From Amia ocellicauda (Eukaryota; Chordata; Actinopteri; Amiiformes; Amiidae), in assembly GCF_036373705.1 (NCBI RefSeq), contig NW_027102770.1, positions 1-64,000 on the forward strand: a DNA stretch of 64,000 bases, read 5' to 3'. The translations under genes and the position numbers were made by a program. The notes beneath the pieces were generated by a model. That model was not told the origin of the DNA. It was given only the letters and a program-made list of their open reading frames with translations, and did not search any database. Of the stretch, positions 55,050-64,000 are shown one piece after another; positions within the stretch are counted from its first letter, which is position 1; each line of letters opens with the position of its first letter.

Positions 55050-55623
55050 AAGTGTCCATTATAAACAATCTATTAACAAATTATTGATTATGTTATTGTT
55101 ATATGATTATTACAAATTATAAATATATTAGACATTTTTATTTAAACATTATTGCTATACTATGTAGTTTGCATGTTCTCCCCGTGTCCACGTGGGTTTC
55201 CTCCCACCGTCCAAAGACATGTGGGTTAGGTTAATTGGCTTCTCTAAATTGCCCTGTATGTGGGTGTGTCTGCGTGTGTGTGTGTGTGTGTTGCCCAGCG
55301 ATGGACTGGGGTCCCGTCCTGGGTGTATTCCTGCCTTGTGCCCTTTGCCTGCCGGGATCAGTGCTCGGCGACCTTCGCCAGGATAACTGGTTTCAAAAAT
55401 GGATGGATAATAGCAGCAATTAACTGGCATGGCAGTTAATGATAATAGATTGATATCGGTGTGCAAATGTCATGTTATTATACCCTTTATTAAATATGTT
55501 ATTAAATACCTTAAAACATATTATAGCAAAAAAGTTTAAAAATGTCTAATATATTTATAATTTGTAAAATTAATCATATAATAATAACATAACATGTTAA
55601 TAGATTGTTTATAATGGACACTT
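55050..55623. mobile_element. MITE-like element with arms of about 110 bp enclosing an L2-type tail
   Basis: The left arm 55050-55160 ('agtgtccattataaacaatc') is the inverse of the right arm 55508-55623 ('gattgtttataatggacact'). Between the arms lies an L2-type sequence at 55160-55420. Confidence 0.6.
55160..55420 (+). mobile_element. L2-type LINE/SINE 3' region
   Basis: 'gtttgcatgttctccccgtg', 'tcctcccaccgtccaaagac', 'gttgcccagcgatggactgg' and the terminal 'aaaaatggatgga' are hallmarks of the L2-like 3' tail common in fish. It holds a short (GT)n at 55275-55290. Confidence 0.75.
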
Positions 55624-55639
55624 AAAATAAAGCATTACC

Positions 55640-56390
55640 ATTATTCTTAATACATGGATACAAGATAATCAACAACATGGGAGGGCTTGAGAATCTGCTA
55701 TGGCTTTGTGCAAGGAAATTTGGCACTGAATAAATGTTGGCTACGGCAAACATGCGCTGCTGTACAGGCTGACAGAGACACTGTGATGCATTTCTTCAAT
55801 GAGTGATGCTTACTTAATCTTTATTTCCATTTCCCAGTTTAAGGACACTTATCTCTACAGCATTACTTCAGTAGTTCACGCAGCCCCCTATAGAAGTCAG
55901 CGGAAGATGTAGTGATTGAAGTAATGGAGGTATCTTGGCCTGTACACACTTGGCAGAGGGAACGACAGCCTGGCCATGGAACACCTACCCCCAGCTCCAT
56001 CTTGAGATTAGCGAGAGGCAGCAGTGATGCAGCGCTATGGAGCCTACAGCGCAGGGAAGGGACTTAATGCGTGGTATCTCTGATGTAGTGCTTGTGTGTT
56101 TTTCAGGTCTTTTCTATAATGTGCTTTCTGTATTGTCATAAACCCCTGGCACTTTTTGTCACTGTTACTCTATATTGTTTTGAATTACATTCATAAAGAA
56201 AATAAAACGAAAAATCTCTAATAGTGTGTGTCTCAATGGTTCTGTTTGTTCATACATCGATAAAAAACGTTTGGAAATACTATGAAAAGTAAAATGTAGA
56301 TAACAAATAAGTAATCATAAGTTATTTCTGTGTCCTATTCTGTAAAAAATAAGAAATGATTAGGCCTACTTATTAAGTGGTTACTGAACA
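55640..56390. other. Unique-looking DNA, no recognised gene
   Basis: Mixed composition, with no long frame, tRNA or transposon motif recognised on either strand. Confidence 0.4.
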
Positions 56391-56394
56391 GTGT

Positions 56395-56595
56395 GCTCTC
56401 TGTCAAAAGCCAGCTTTTGGGCTCCTCTGCACAAGAGGGCTTTTGACCTCAGATGCTGTTGCCTGTGCAGCTGAAGGGAAATCAGACTGTCATATGTGTG
56501 TTTTTCTATAAAACAAATGTGTATTATGCAAGTTTGTTGTGGTTGTTGAGGAGGAGGAGGAGGAGGAGGACATGTAGTGTGTTGTTGAGGAGGAG
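56395..56595. repeat. Inverted copy of the tRNA-Pro unit flank (51865-52050)
   Basis: 'gggctcctctgcacaagagg', 'gggaaatcagactgtcatat' and the 'gaggaggaggaggaggagga' tract are the inverse of sequence at 51865-52050. It leads into the Pro-like pseudogene at 56622. Confidence 0.7.
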
Positions 56596-56621
56596 AACTT
56601 TGTGAAGCCACTTGTTCAGTT

Positions 56622-56693
56622 GGCCTGTTGGTCTAGGAGTATGATTCTCACTTAGTGTGCGAGAGGTCCTGTGTTCAACTCCTGAACGAGCCC
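56622..56693 (+). pseudogene. tRNA-Pro-derived pseudogene
   Basis: 'ttggtctaggagtatgattc' and 'ttcaactcctgaacgagccc' are Pro-type. The anticodon loop TTAGTGT would read AGT, the anticodon stem has an A-G clash, and the acceptor is imperfect (GGCCTGT/ACGAGCC). Confidence 0.65.
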
Positions 56694-56799
56694 TAGGGCA
56701 TGAAGCCGTCTGGTTTCGTGGCTGGTGACGGTAGTCTTCTTGGGGTTGCTTTCCGCTACCTGCTTTCACATTATTGTTCATCTGCACTGTGAAGTGCTG

Positions 56800-58249
56800 T
56801 TAAATGAGTTTTGAATCATTTGGCTGAATCTGAGCAGATAACATAGCCCTAAACATTTCAGAATTCATCCTGCTGCTTTTGTCAAAAGTCAACCAGTTCT
56901 CTTGACAGCCATACATGCCCTTACCATAACACTACCTTCACCATGTTTCACAGATGAGGTGGTATGCTTCAGATCATGAGCAGTTCCTTCCCTTCTCCAT
57001 ACTCTTCTCTTCCCATCATTCTGGTACAAGTTGATCTTTGTCTCATCTGTACATAAGATGTTGTTCCAGAACTGTACAGGGTTCTTTAGATGTTTTTTGC
57101 CAAACTCTAATATGGTCTTCCCATTTCCTGTTTAAATACAGAGGGTTTACCACAAGATGTACTCTGGTGAAGTGTTCTCTTGATTGTTGACATTGACACA
57201 GATACGCCTACCTCCTGGAGGGTATTCTTGATCTGGCCAACTGTTGTGAAGGGGTTTTCCTCACCAGGGAAAAAATTCTGTCATCCACCACAGTTGTTTT
57301 CCGTGGTGTTCCTGGCCTTGTGGTGTTCCTGCGCTCACCAGTACGTTCTTATTAGTGGATTTGGCCCCACCTAATGTTTTTGCTCTCGGATTGGTTTGTT
57401 TTGATATCTAAGGCAAAACACCCCAAGAACAAGCAGGATCTAAAGACAGCTGTAGTGCAGGCCTGGCATAGCATCACCAGGGAAGAAACCCAGCATCTGG
57501 TGATGTCTATGGGTTCCAGACTTCAGGCAGTCATTGACTGCAAAGGATTTGCAACTGATAGGGAGAAATTTTACTCCCTCAATAAACAGGCGGACAAGGA
57601 ATACTCAGGACCCGATTTAACTGAAATAATACCAAAATAGTTTATTCAGCTACAACTAAGTGCTCTGGAGATGGTCAGTCAGCAAGACACATCTAAGGTT
57701 TTTCTAAAGAACATGCTATCATATACAAGATGACTCCCTTTGGTTGCTGGGAAACTGGATGACGTCAATGATGTACCCCAAACTTGATCACAGACTTCTC
57801 CTTTGTCTTCTGTTTTCTCTATAGCCTTGGATGAAAATGTTTTTCTAAAAATCAGCTACACAGAACTACTGCACCTGTCCTCTGCGGAGCAATACACAAA
57901 GCTTAAATTCATACATGGGTTACACAATCTTACTGCAACAATGGTGCAAATATATTTGGCATTCGGACAGGCCACTGTCCCGCATCACAACCAAGTATTG
58001 AAACTCACAATTTAATTAATGATTATGTTAGTTTGTCCAAATACTTTTGAGCCCCTAAAATTGGGGGGACCACATAAAAATTGGTTTAATTCCTACACCA
58101 TTCACCCGATTTGGATGTAACTACCCTCCAATTAAAGATGAAAGTCTACACTTAAAGCACATCTTGATTGTTTCCTTTCCAATCCATTGTGATGGTGTAC
58201 AGAGCCAAATTGACAATTGGGTCTGTCCAAATATTTATGGACCGGACTG
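56800..58249. mobile_element. Mosaic Tc1-like relic with parts in opposite orientation
   Basis: At 57416-57580 the plus strand encodes a transposase C-terminus ('LKTAVVQAWHSITREETQHL', 'VMSMGSRLQAVIDCKGFAT') and runs out to a terminal repeat ending 'atatttatggaccggactg' before TA at 58250. At about 56890-57310, however, transposase-derived sequence lies in the minus orientation ('accatgtttcacagatgagg', 'cctacctcctggagggtatt'). In an intact member the two parts face the same way. An unrelated segment (about 57590-57980) interrupts the plus part. Confidence 0.6.
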
Positions 58250-58259
58250 TATACCTGTA

Positions 58260-58730
58260 ACGAAGGACTGCCATGGCGGGGAACCCAGGTGCGGAGTGAG
58301 AGGTGGTCAGAAACAGGCTGTGGTCAATGCCGGCAAACCGTAATGTCCAGGGAAATCCACAAGTCCTGGTCGAAAAGACAAGCAGGGGGTCAATGATCAG
58401 GCAAACAGGCTGGTAGGGAGAATACGGGAATTGGTGGAGGAACACGTGGAGGTTGTAAACAATCAATAACAAAAGGATACAAGACTTAGCAGTGAATTAA
58501 AGTCACAGAAAGGTTTATATGTGTAGCAGAGAGGAGCAGAGGACGGTGAAGGAGAGTGCTGGTCCAATGGGAGTTCGAGGATGATAGAACAAGTGCACAT
58601 GGTGCCGAGGAATGTTAAGTGGCTGATTGCTGGGGAATGTGAGGGTTTAGAATTCCGGTGATTCTGACCTCTGCAGGGGAGCTTGTGAATTGCGGGATGT
58701 GTGGGATACAACAGTGACAATACCACTTGT
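58260..58730. other. Unclassified repeat-like segment
   Basis: GC-rich relative to its neighbours, with phrases such as 'gcggggaacccaggtgcgga' that look like transposon untranslated sequence; no motif allowed a class. Confidence 0.3.
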
Positions 58731-59194
58731 TATTGTGTGTTTGAGTTTACTTGCATGGATTGTCTATTCATGTCAATATTAAAATTCCAAAGCATAACAT
58801 TTATTCACAACATGCTTTAGTGTTAAATGTTTGATATGGCAGCGTATATAAAGGTGTATACAGCTCTGGAAAAAATTAAGAGACCAGTGCACAATTATCA
58901 GTTTCTCTGGTTTTACTATTTATAGGTATATGTTTTGGTAAAATGAACATTTTTGTTTTATTCTATAAACTGCTGAAAACATTTTTCCCAAATTCCAAAT
59001 AAAAATATTGTCATTTAGAGCATTTATTTGCAGAAATTTACAACTGGACAAAATTACAAAAAAGATGCAGTGTTGTCAGACCTCAAATAATGCAAAGAAA
59101 ATAAGTTCATATTAATTTTTAAACAACATAATACTAATGTTTTAACTTACAAAGAGTTCAGAAATTAATATTTGGTGATTTTCAATCACAGCAT

Positions 59195-59482
59195 TCATGC
59201 GTCTTGGCATGCTCTCCACCAGTCTTTCACATCGCTGTTGGGTGACTTTATGCCACTCCTGGCGCACAAATTCAAGCAACTCGGCTTTGATTGATGGCTT
59301 GTGACCATCCATCTTCCATCCATCACATTCCAGAGGTTTTCAATGGGGTTCAGGTCTGGAGATTGGGCTGGCCATAACAGGGTCTTGATCTGGTGGTCCT
59401 CCATCCACACCTTGATTGACCTGGCAGTGTGGCATGGAGCATTGTCCTGCTGGAAAAAACAATCCTCAGATTTGGGGAACAC
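59195..59482 (-). pseudogene. Tc1 transposase catalytic fragment
   Basis: It carries the second Asp ('QQDNAPCH') and the Glu ('NPIENLW'); the frame then degrades ('MDGRWMVTSHQSKP'). Confidence 0.8.
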
Positions 59483-59770
59483 AGCAGAAGGATCAGAGCA
59501 GAAGGAAGCAAGTTTTCATTCAGGACAACCTTGTACATGGCTTGATTCATGCGTCCTTCACAAAGACAAATCTGCCCGATTCCAGCCTTGCTGAAGCACC
59601 CCCAGATTATCACTGATCCTTCACCAAATTCCACAGTGGGTGCGAGACACTGTGGCTTGTAGGCCTCTCCAGGTCTCCGTCTAACCATTAGATGACCAGG
59701 TGTTGGGCAAAGATGAAAATTTGACTCATCAGAGAAGATGACCTTACTCCAGTCCTCTACGGTCCAAACC

Positions 59771-60100
59771 TTATGGTCTTTTGCAAACCTCAGCCTGGCT
59801 CTTCTTTGCTTCTCGCTTTTTTCTAGCTTTGCAAGACTTCAGCCCTGCCCCTAGGAGCCTGTTTCGAACCATCCTCGCAGTGCACTTCACCCCAGCTGTC
59901 ATTTGCCATTCTTTTTGTAGGTCACTTGATGTCATCCTACGGTTGTTGAGTGACATTCCAATGAGTTGGCGGTCATCCCGGTCAGTGGAGAGTCGTTTTT
60001 GTCTTCTGCTGGTAGCTTTGTAGCTTTGTTGTCCCCAATGTCTGCTGCTTGACCTTGTTCTTATGAACCGCCATCTTTGACATTTTAAGAATGGAAGCAA
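59771..60100 (-). pseudogene. Tc1 transposase N-terminal fragment
   Basis: 'DLQKEWQMTAGVKCTARMVR' and 'LGAGLKSCKARKKREA' match the DNA-binding half of this Tc1 family. The start region is altered. Confidence 0.7.
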
Positions 60101-60473
60101 TGCTCACTGTATCCCTCTGCCAGTAAAGCCAGAATTGAAACCTAATTTTCTCAAAACTTTCCTTTTCAACTCTTTTGGCATGGTCAATAGTTATTTTCTG
60201 ATTCCAATTACTTTTGAGGTTCTATTAGCACTGTTTTTCCCATCCAGCTGGTCCTAATGCAAGAGGATAGTGATATACTTTTCCTCCTTAAATATGATTT
60301 GGTTCAGGTGATCACCTAATTAGTACCTCATTGAGTAGAATGAGGTGTGTCTGTGTTGGAATTCAACAGACACTGGCATGGAATGACTGCCATACATGTC
60401 GAGATGCTGATTTAAGAAAAATGTGCAGTGGTCTCTTAATTCTTTCCAGAGCTGTATAAAATAATGAGGACCT

Positions 60474-60645
60474 AGTAGGGCAGCATGGTGGCATGGTGGT
60501 TAGCACTGCTGCCTCACCAGTACAGGGGTCTGGGGTTTGAGTCCTGGCTTGGGGGCTTGTCTGTGTGGAGTTCACATGATCTACCTCTGTCTGTGTGGGT
60601 TTCCTATGGGCACTTCAGTTACCAGTTCTGTGAGAAGAGTGCAAA
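60474..60645 (+). mobile_element. SINE with tRNA-like head and L2-type tail, truncated
   Basis: 'ggcagcatggtggcatggtgg' followed by 'ttagcactgctgcctcacc' and a B-box-like 'ggggtttgagtcctgg' form the head. 'tctgtgtggagttcacatg' and 'tctgtgtgggtttcctatgg' begin the tail, which is cut short. Confidence 0.65.
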
Positions 60646-60825
60646 TCTAAACAAACAAGAAGGTTCTTGAGTTTCAACTTCACTGCTGCAACTGGTCTGT
60701 AATTCTGTGAGGCAAGAATGATAAAAAAAAATCTGTAACCTTTGTAAGGACTTGTAAGGTATGCATGTTCCATGTTTTTACTGGTAATGGATTTTATGTA
60801 ATTACAGTCACTGACTCCCTCAGCT

Positions 60826-61270
60826 GTGCTTGGGTGGCCTTCTTCTCCTCAGTCCTCATCCTCCTCAATCTCTCTGCAGAATTTGACACTGTCGATCACT
60901 CCATCCTCCTCTCCTGCCTCGCTGACCTTGGAATCTCTGAACTGCTCTCACCTGGTTCTACTCCTACCTCAGCGACGGGACCTACCAAGTGACATGGCGA
61001 GGTTCCTCATCCACCCCCCAACCTCTCCTCACAGGTGTAACCCAAGGCTCCATTCTGGGTCCCCTCTTGTCCTCTCTCTACACTCACTCCCTGGGCCCCC
61101 TCATTGCATCCCATGGTTTCTCTTACCATTTTTACACAGATGATGCCCAGATCTTCCTGTCTTTTCCCTCCTCCGACATTCTCATCCCCTCTTGCATCTC
61201 TTCCTGCTTGTCTGCTATCTCTGCCTGGATGCACTCACACCACCTCAAGCTCAACCTCTCCAAATCTTTT
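60826..61270 (+). pseudogene. L2-clade LINE reverse transcriptase fragment
   Basis: Coding shifts between two frames: 'LILLNLSAEFDTVDHSILLS', then 'TYQVTWRGSSSTPQPLLTGV' (in part) and 'TQGSILGPLLSSLYTHSLGP', then 'GFSYHFYTDDAQIFLSFPSS'. The catalytic F-x-D-D box is present as YTDD. About 150 codons remain of a protein of roughly 1000. Confidence 0.8.
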
Positions 61271-61371
61271 TTACATTCCATTAATTCCTTTAGAAATCAG
61301 GATAAATTGGGTAAAACCAGAAAAGCATCTAATTAATTCTCATTCAGGAGTCAACATAAAAAACAGAAAAG

Positions 61372-61598
61372 AAACAGAAAACCATCCTGAGGTTCTGTGA
61401 CACCGAAGAAGGTTTCCTACTGTTCACAGAGAAAGGGGAGCAATTGCTTGCCCCAGTGGAGGACCTTCTACGGCAGATGGGATTGAAGACTGTGGAGGAG
61501 ATCGAACAGCTTCTCCCTGTAGTAGCAGACATAACTATCCAAAGTAAAAAAAAAAATGCAATCAATCTATTGCAATTAGCAATGAGGAGTAGCATTTA
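61372..61598 (+). CDS. Unidentified coding-like segment
   Basis: The plus strand reads 'TILRFCDTEEGFLLFTEKGE', 'QLLAPVEDLLRQMGLKTVEE' and 'IEQLLPVVADITIQS' without a stop, then loses sense in poly-A. Charged and hydrophobic residues alternate like a globular domain. No acceptor or donor is clear. It could be a displaced exon or a piece of an element-borne gene. Confidence 0.35.
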
Positions 61599-61599
61599 G

Positions 61600-62320
61600 T
61601 GCTATTGTTTGGCTCCAAACCAGAAGCCTATTGGATGATGTGTTATTTTAAATAAGTATGTATAATATAAAAATAGTAACAGACTGATTTGTTTTTTTGT
61701 ATACGCATATTTTACTGTTTTAGTTTTTAATTTACTTTTTTTTAACTAAGTTAATTACATGCAATTAAATGTGTGTGTATATATATGTTTCCAATTTTGT
61801 TTACTTTTTAACAAAATTAAAGTGTTCCGAAGCCCAACCCTGCAGCAACACCAGTCTATCACAAGGCAACTCTAATTATCTCTAATTAAGGACACAAGTC
61901 TAACACAGGGTAACTCTAATTCTAATGTTTGTTATATTCCTTTTTGATAATTTTCAAGATAAGAAAATGTACAAACAAATGATATATGCCAATATTCAGT
62001 AAATAATTATCCATTAAGTTTAATCTGAGGATTTTTACAGCTTTCCTTCTACCCCCAAAATTCCAACTCCTGTTACAACTTTGGTAGAAACATAGTATAC
62101 ATACCAGGCAATTAATTCCCTATATTATCCTTATCTAATAGCCTTAGCTTATTTTCCTTAAACACCTTTTTCAAATCGTTTAACGTTTCGATTATTTTCA
62201 AAAACTACTACTAGTAGCTTACTACTGTTAACAATAACTTACATGTACTTATAGTAACTTACATACTGTAGCATTGGGGGGGCATTTTATTGGTTATTAT
62301 GAATTATTATTTATTATTTT
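61600..62320. other. AT-rich interval with no recognised gene
   Basis: Nothing recognised apart from a short duplicated 'taactctaatt' motif near 61868-61922. Confidence 0.45.
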
Positions 62321-62324
62321 GTAT

Positions 62325-62370
62325 TGTAAGGATAAGGGTGTCTGCCAAGAGATAAATAATAATAATAATT
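62325..62370 (+). mobile_element. SINE tail fragment
   Basis: 'aaggataagggtgtctgcc' followed by (ATA)n is the 3' end of the same SINE type as at 17071-17258. Confidence 0.55.
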
Positions 62371-62589
62371 TAATTATTGAAACAGCGATACACAGCAGAC
62401 CGACACTGTACACACTGCCGGTTTATCTGCCGCTCACGCTTGGCTGCGAGGCACTGCCTGAAGAGCTGGAGTCTCTGGCCTGCGCCCCCTCCTCCCCTGT
62501 CTGCTGGCCAGGAGCCGTAAGTGTCCATCCTCATTTCTGATGCCAATGTAGTATTTTCAGCGGGGGAAAACAAGTAGCCCACAAATCGC

Positions 62590-64000
62590 TTTCTTACTTG
62601 CTGCTAGATTTATTGAAGAAAAAAACTAAGCGCCTTTTGCCCAGTAGAAGTTCACACAGTTCCAGGTGTTGCTCCGCACACGTGGTCACCAACTCTAAAA
62701 CCCCTGCACACACCCTAATAAACCCCAGCTACCTTACCTAAATTAGCATAACACATTTTTAAATAAATTAAACTGAGCACTTTATCTCCGTTGTTACACA
62801 TACATAGTATTAATAATTATACTGTTCTTACCATATGTAAATCCTGCAATAAATCATTCCCCAGCGTGAAGTAATGTTCACAAAACGAAATCCAAATATA
62901 CATTTTTGCTAGTCTTTAGATGTGCCCAGCAAATGTAGTCTGTAACTCTAAGTTAAAACTTTAATAACACTCATGTATTACAATCAAACTTGAAAAATAG
63001 GGCATCCAAAACAGGAATGTCACAAAATGTTGTATCACTATATTAAAATAATATCATATGAAAGCTGTTGGGACTGAGGGACGGAAGCTCAGTTCGTTAG
63101 CTTTGCCCCTCATATTAGGAATTGGGGGTGCACAAAATGTACTAATTTATGTTTAATCTTAATTGTAAACTACTGTAAATAAATGAATAAACATATCAAG
63201 TTTATTGTGGATAATAATAAACTCTGCCTATGATTCTACTCCAGTTACTAAGCTGGTTACTTTTTCATACTATTACTGATGCTGCCCTGCTAAAATGTAT
63301 TTATATAGCGACTGTTATACTAAAGGCCACGATGAAACACTATGAAATTTCCATGAACTCCGATTTCATGCGATTTCAAGCAATGGAGCAAAGTCCTATT
63401 ACGACATCACTGGGAACCTTGAACAGCAGTGAAGAACCCAGTCTTGATGCACAGAGGATAAATGTATTTATTTAACATGCCAGACCTGGAAGGGCCTGAC
63501 ATGGAAGCTCTCCACCTCAGAAGAGTCTCTTTCTCTGAACAGCAGAAGTTAACAGCTTTTTATACATTTCATGACATGTGGGTTTGTGGGCAGGGACAGT
63601 CACAGGTTTCCCGAAGTGTTATCTTGAGGTCAGGTTTCTGAATGTTTGTGGTTGTCTTCCTGGGGGGAGGTGTAGGAATGTGGAAACCAGATGGCTTCCT
63701 TTGATCTACTGGCAGAGGTCTGGTCTCATAGTTCTCAAAGCAACTGTTGATCAATAATGATGAGGTGACCTCTCCAGCCACAGATTAGCCACAGAAATCT
63801 TGAAGGAGATGCTGGGAGTGTCAGAACAGCCTTGCTAAAATTTGCTTGCTTGACAATTAATACAATTGGCTCTGTTGACATGTTTTTCAATCATTAATAT
63901 AAAACATTATACAGTTTATACAAAACATTAATACCGGCTCTTCCAAAAGTTTTACATTTATATTTATAAATGTTATTTTGTATACTGGTAAGTTAGCCTT
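62590..64000. other. No recognised gene to window end
   Basis: The segment is AT-rich to about 63470; from 63475 to 63840 composition is more balanced ('gacctggaagggcctgacat', 'gttttaccaga'-poor). No motif, tRNA or repeat class was assigned on either strand. Confidence 0.4.

Larger units (their letters stand above)
58861..60454 (-). mobile_element. Tc1-like transposon (DD34E), full length, decayed
   Basis: The ends 'cagctctggaaaaaattaag' and 'attctttccagagctg' are inverted and flanked by TA (58859-58860, 60455-60456). Length is 1594 bp. The minus strand holds a transposase in at least three frames. Pieces include 'RDDRQLIGMSLNNRRMTSSD', 'GSVIIWGCFSKAGIGQ' and 'CFFQQDNAPCHTARSIKVW' with '[12 protein letters not shown]' (34 residues between second Asp and Glu). 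Several frame breaks make it inactive. Confidence 0.88.

Noticed and set aside
58260-58730. Candidate LTR or other element fragment
   Set aside because: Composition suggests a repeat, but no terminal motifs, second copy or coding trace support a class.
62274-62540. Frame ending near a GTAAGT donor-like site ('CWPGA' then gtaagtg)
   Set aside because: A single donor-like motif with a microsatellite-derived N-terminus is not enough to call an exon.

Overview
The window reads as accessory, repeat-rich DNA from a ray-finned fish (inference). The grounds are several Tc1-like families with near-consensus termini, L2-type LINE tails, a SINE tail ending in 'gtcgccctggataag', Tx1-clade LINE pieces, PIF/Harbinger and CACTA-like repeats, vertebrate-type tRNA genes and intron-bearing gene fragments. 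I cannot name the species.

Layout. 1-2.53 kb: the integrase-bearing end of a fossil Polinton/Maverick, which stops about 25 bp from a tRNA-Leu(TAA) gene. 2.9-13.1 kb: an (AC)n tract, an unnamed long repeat present twice, a 2.85-kb interval with CACTA-like ends that contains a coding exon, palindromic Harbinger-type arms, a Harbinger transposase remnant and a complete Tc1-like element. 13.6-15.9 kb: minus-strand exons of an unidentified gene, interrupted by an internally deleted Tc1 relic. 16.0-22.1 kb: two copies of a tRNA-Asp/tRNA-Leu unit in opposite orientations, cut up by Tx1-like LINE insertions whose target-site duplications (12 bp and 78 bp) can still be read.

22.14-51.07 kb is the centre of the window: a tandem array of about 29 kb. 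Eighteen modules of about 0.7 kb alternate with runs of a roughly 142-bp satellite monomer carrying a (TCCA)n(TCTA)n core. Each module carries a tRNA-Asn(GTT) on the plus strand, a tRNA-Thr(CGT) on the minus strand pointing towards it, and a (CAAAA)n tract. I count 18 tRNA-Thr copies and 17 complete plus 1 truncated tRNA-Asn copies. The array is bracketed by direct copies of the Asp/Leu tRNA unit, and its right edge cuts through an otherwise consensus-like tRNA-Asp. It looks like an old tRNA cluster in which one Asn/Thr interval joined a microsatellite-bearing satellite and was amplified and locally homogenised.

51.1-64 kb: the right-hand tRNA cluster (Asp fragment, Leu, Pro, Pro, and an inverted Pro copy 4.5 kb away), a DD36E Tc1-like element with a long open transposase frame, a mosaic Tc1 relic, a complete but decayed DD34E Tc1 element, an L2 reverse-transcriptase fragment, SINE pieces and AT-rich unassigned DNA. 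Apart from the tRNA genes and two or three exon-like fragments, I see no complete host protein gene.
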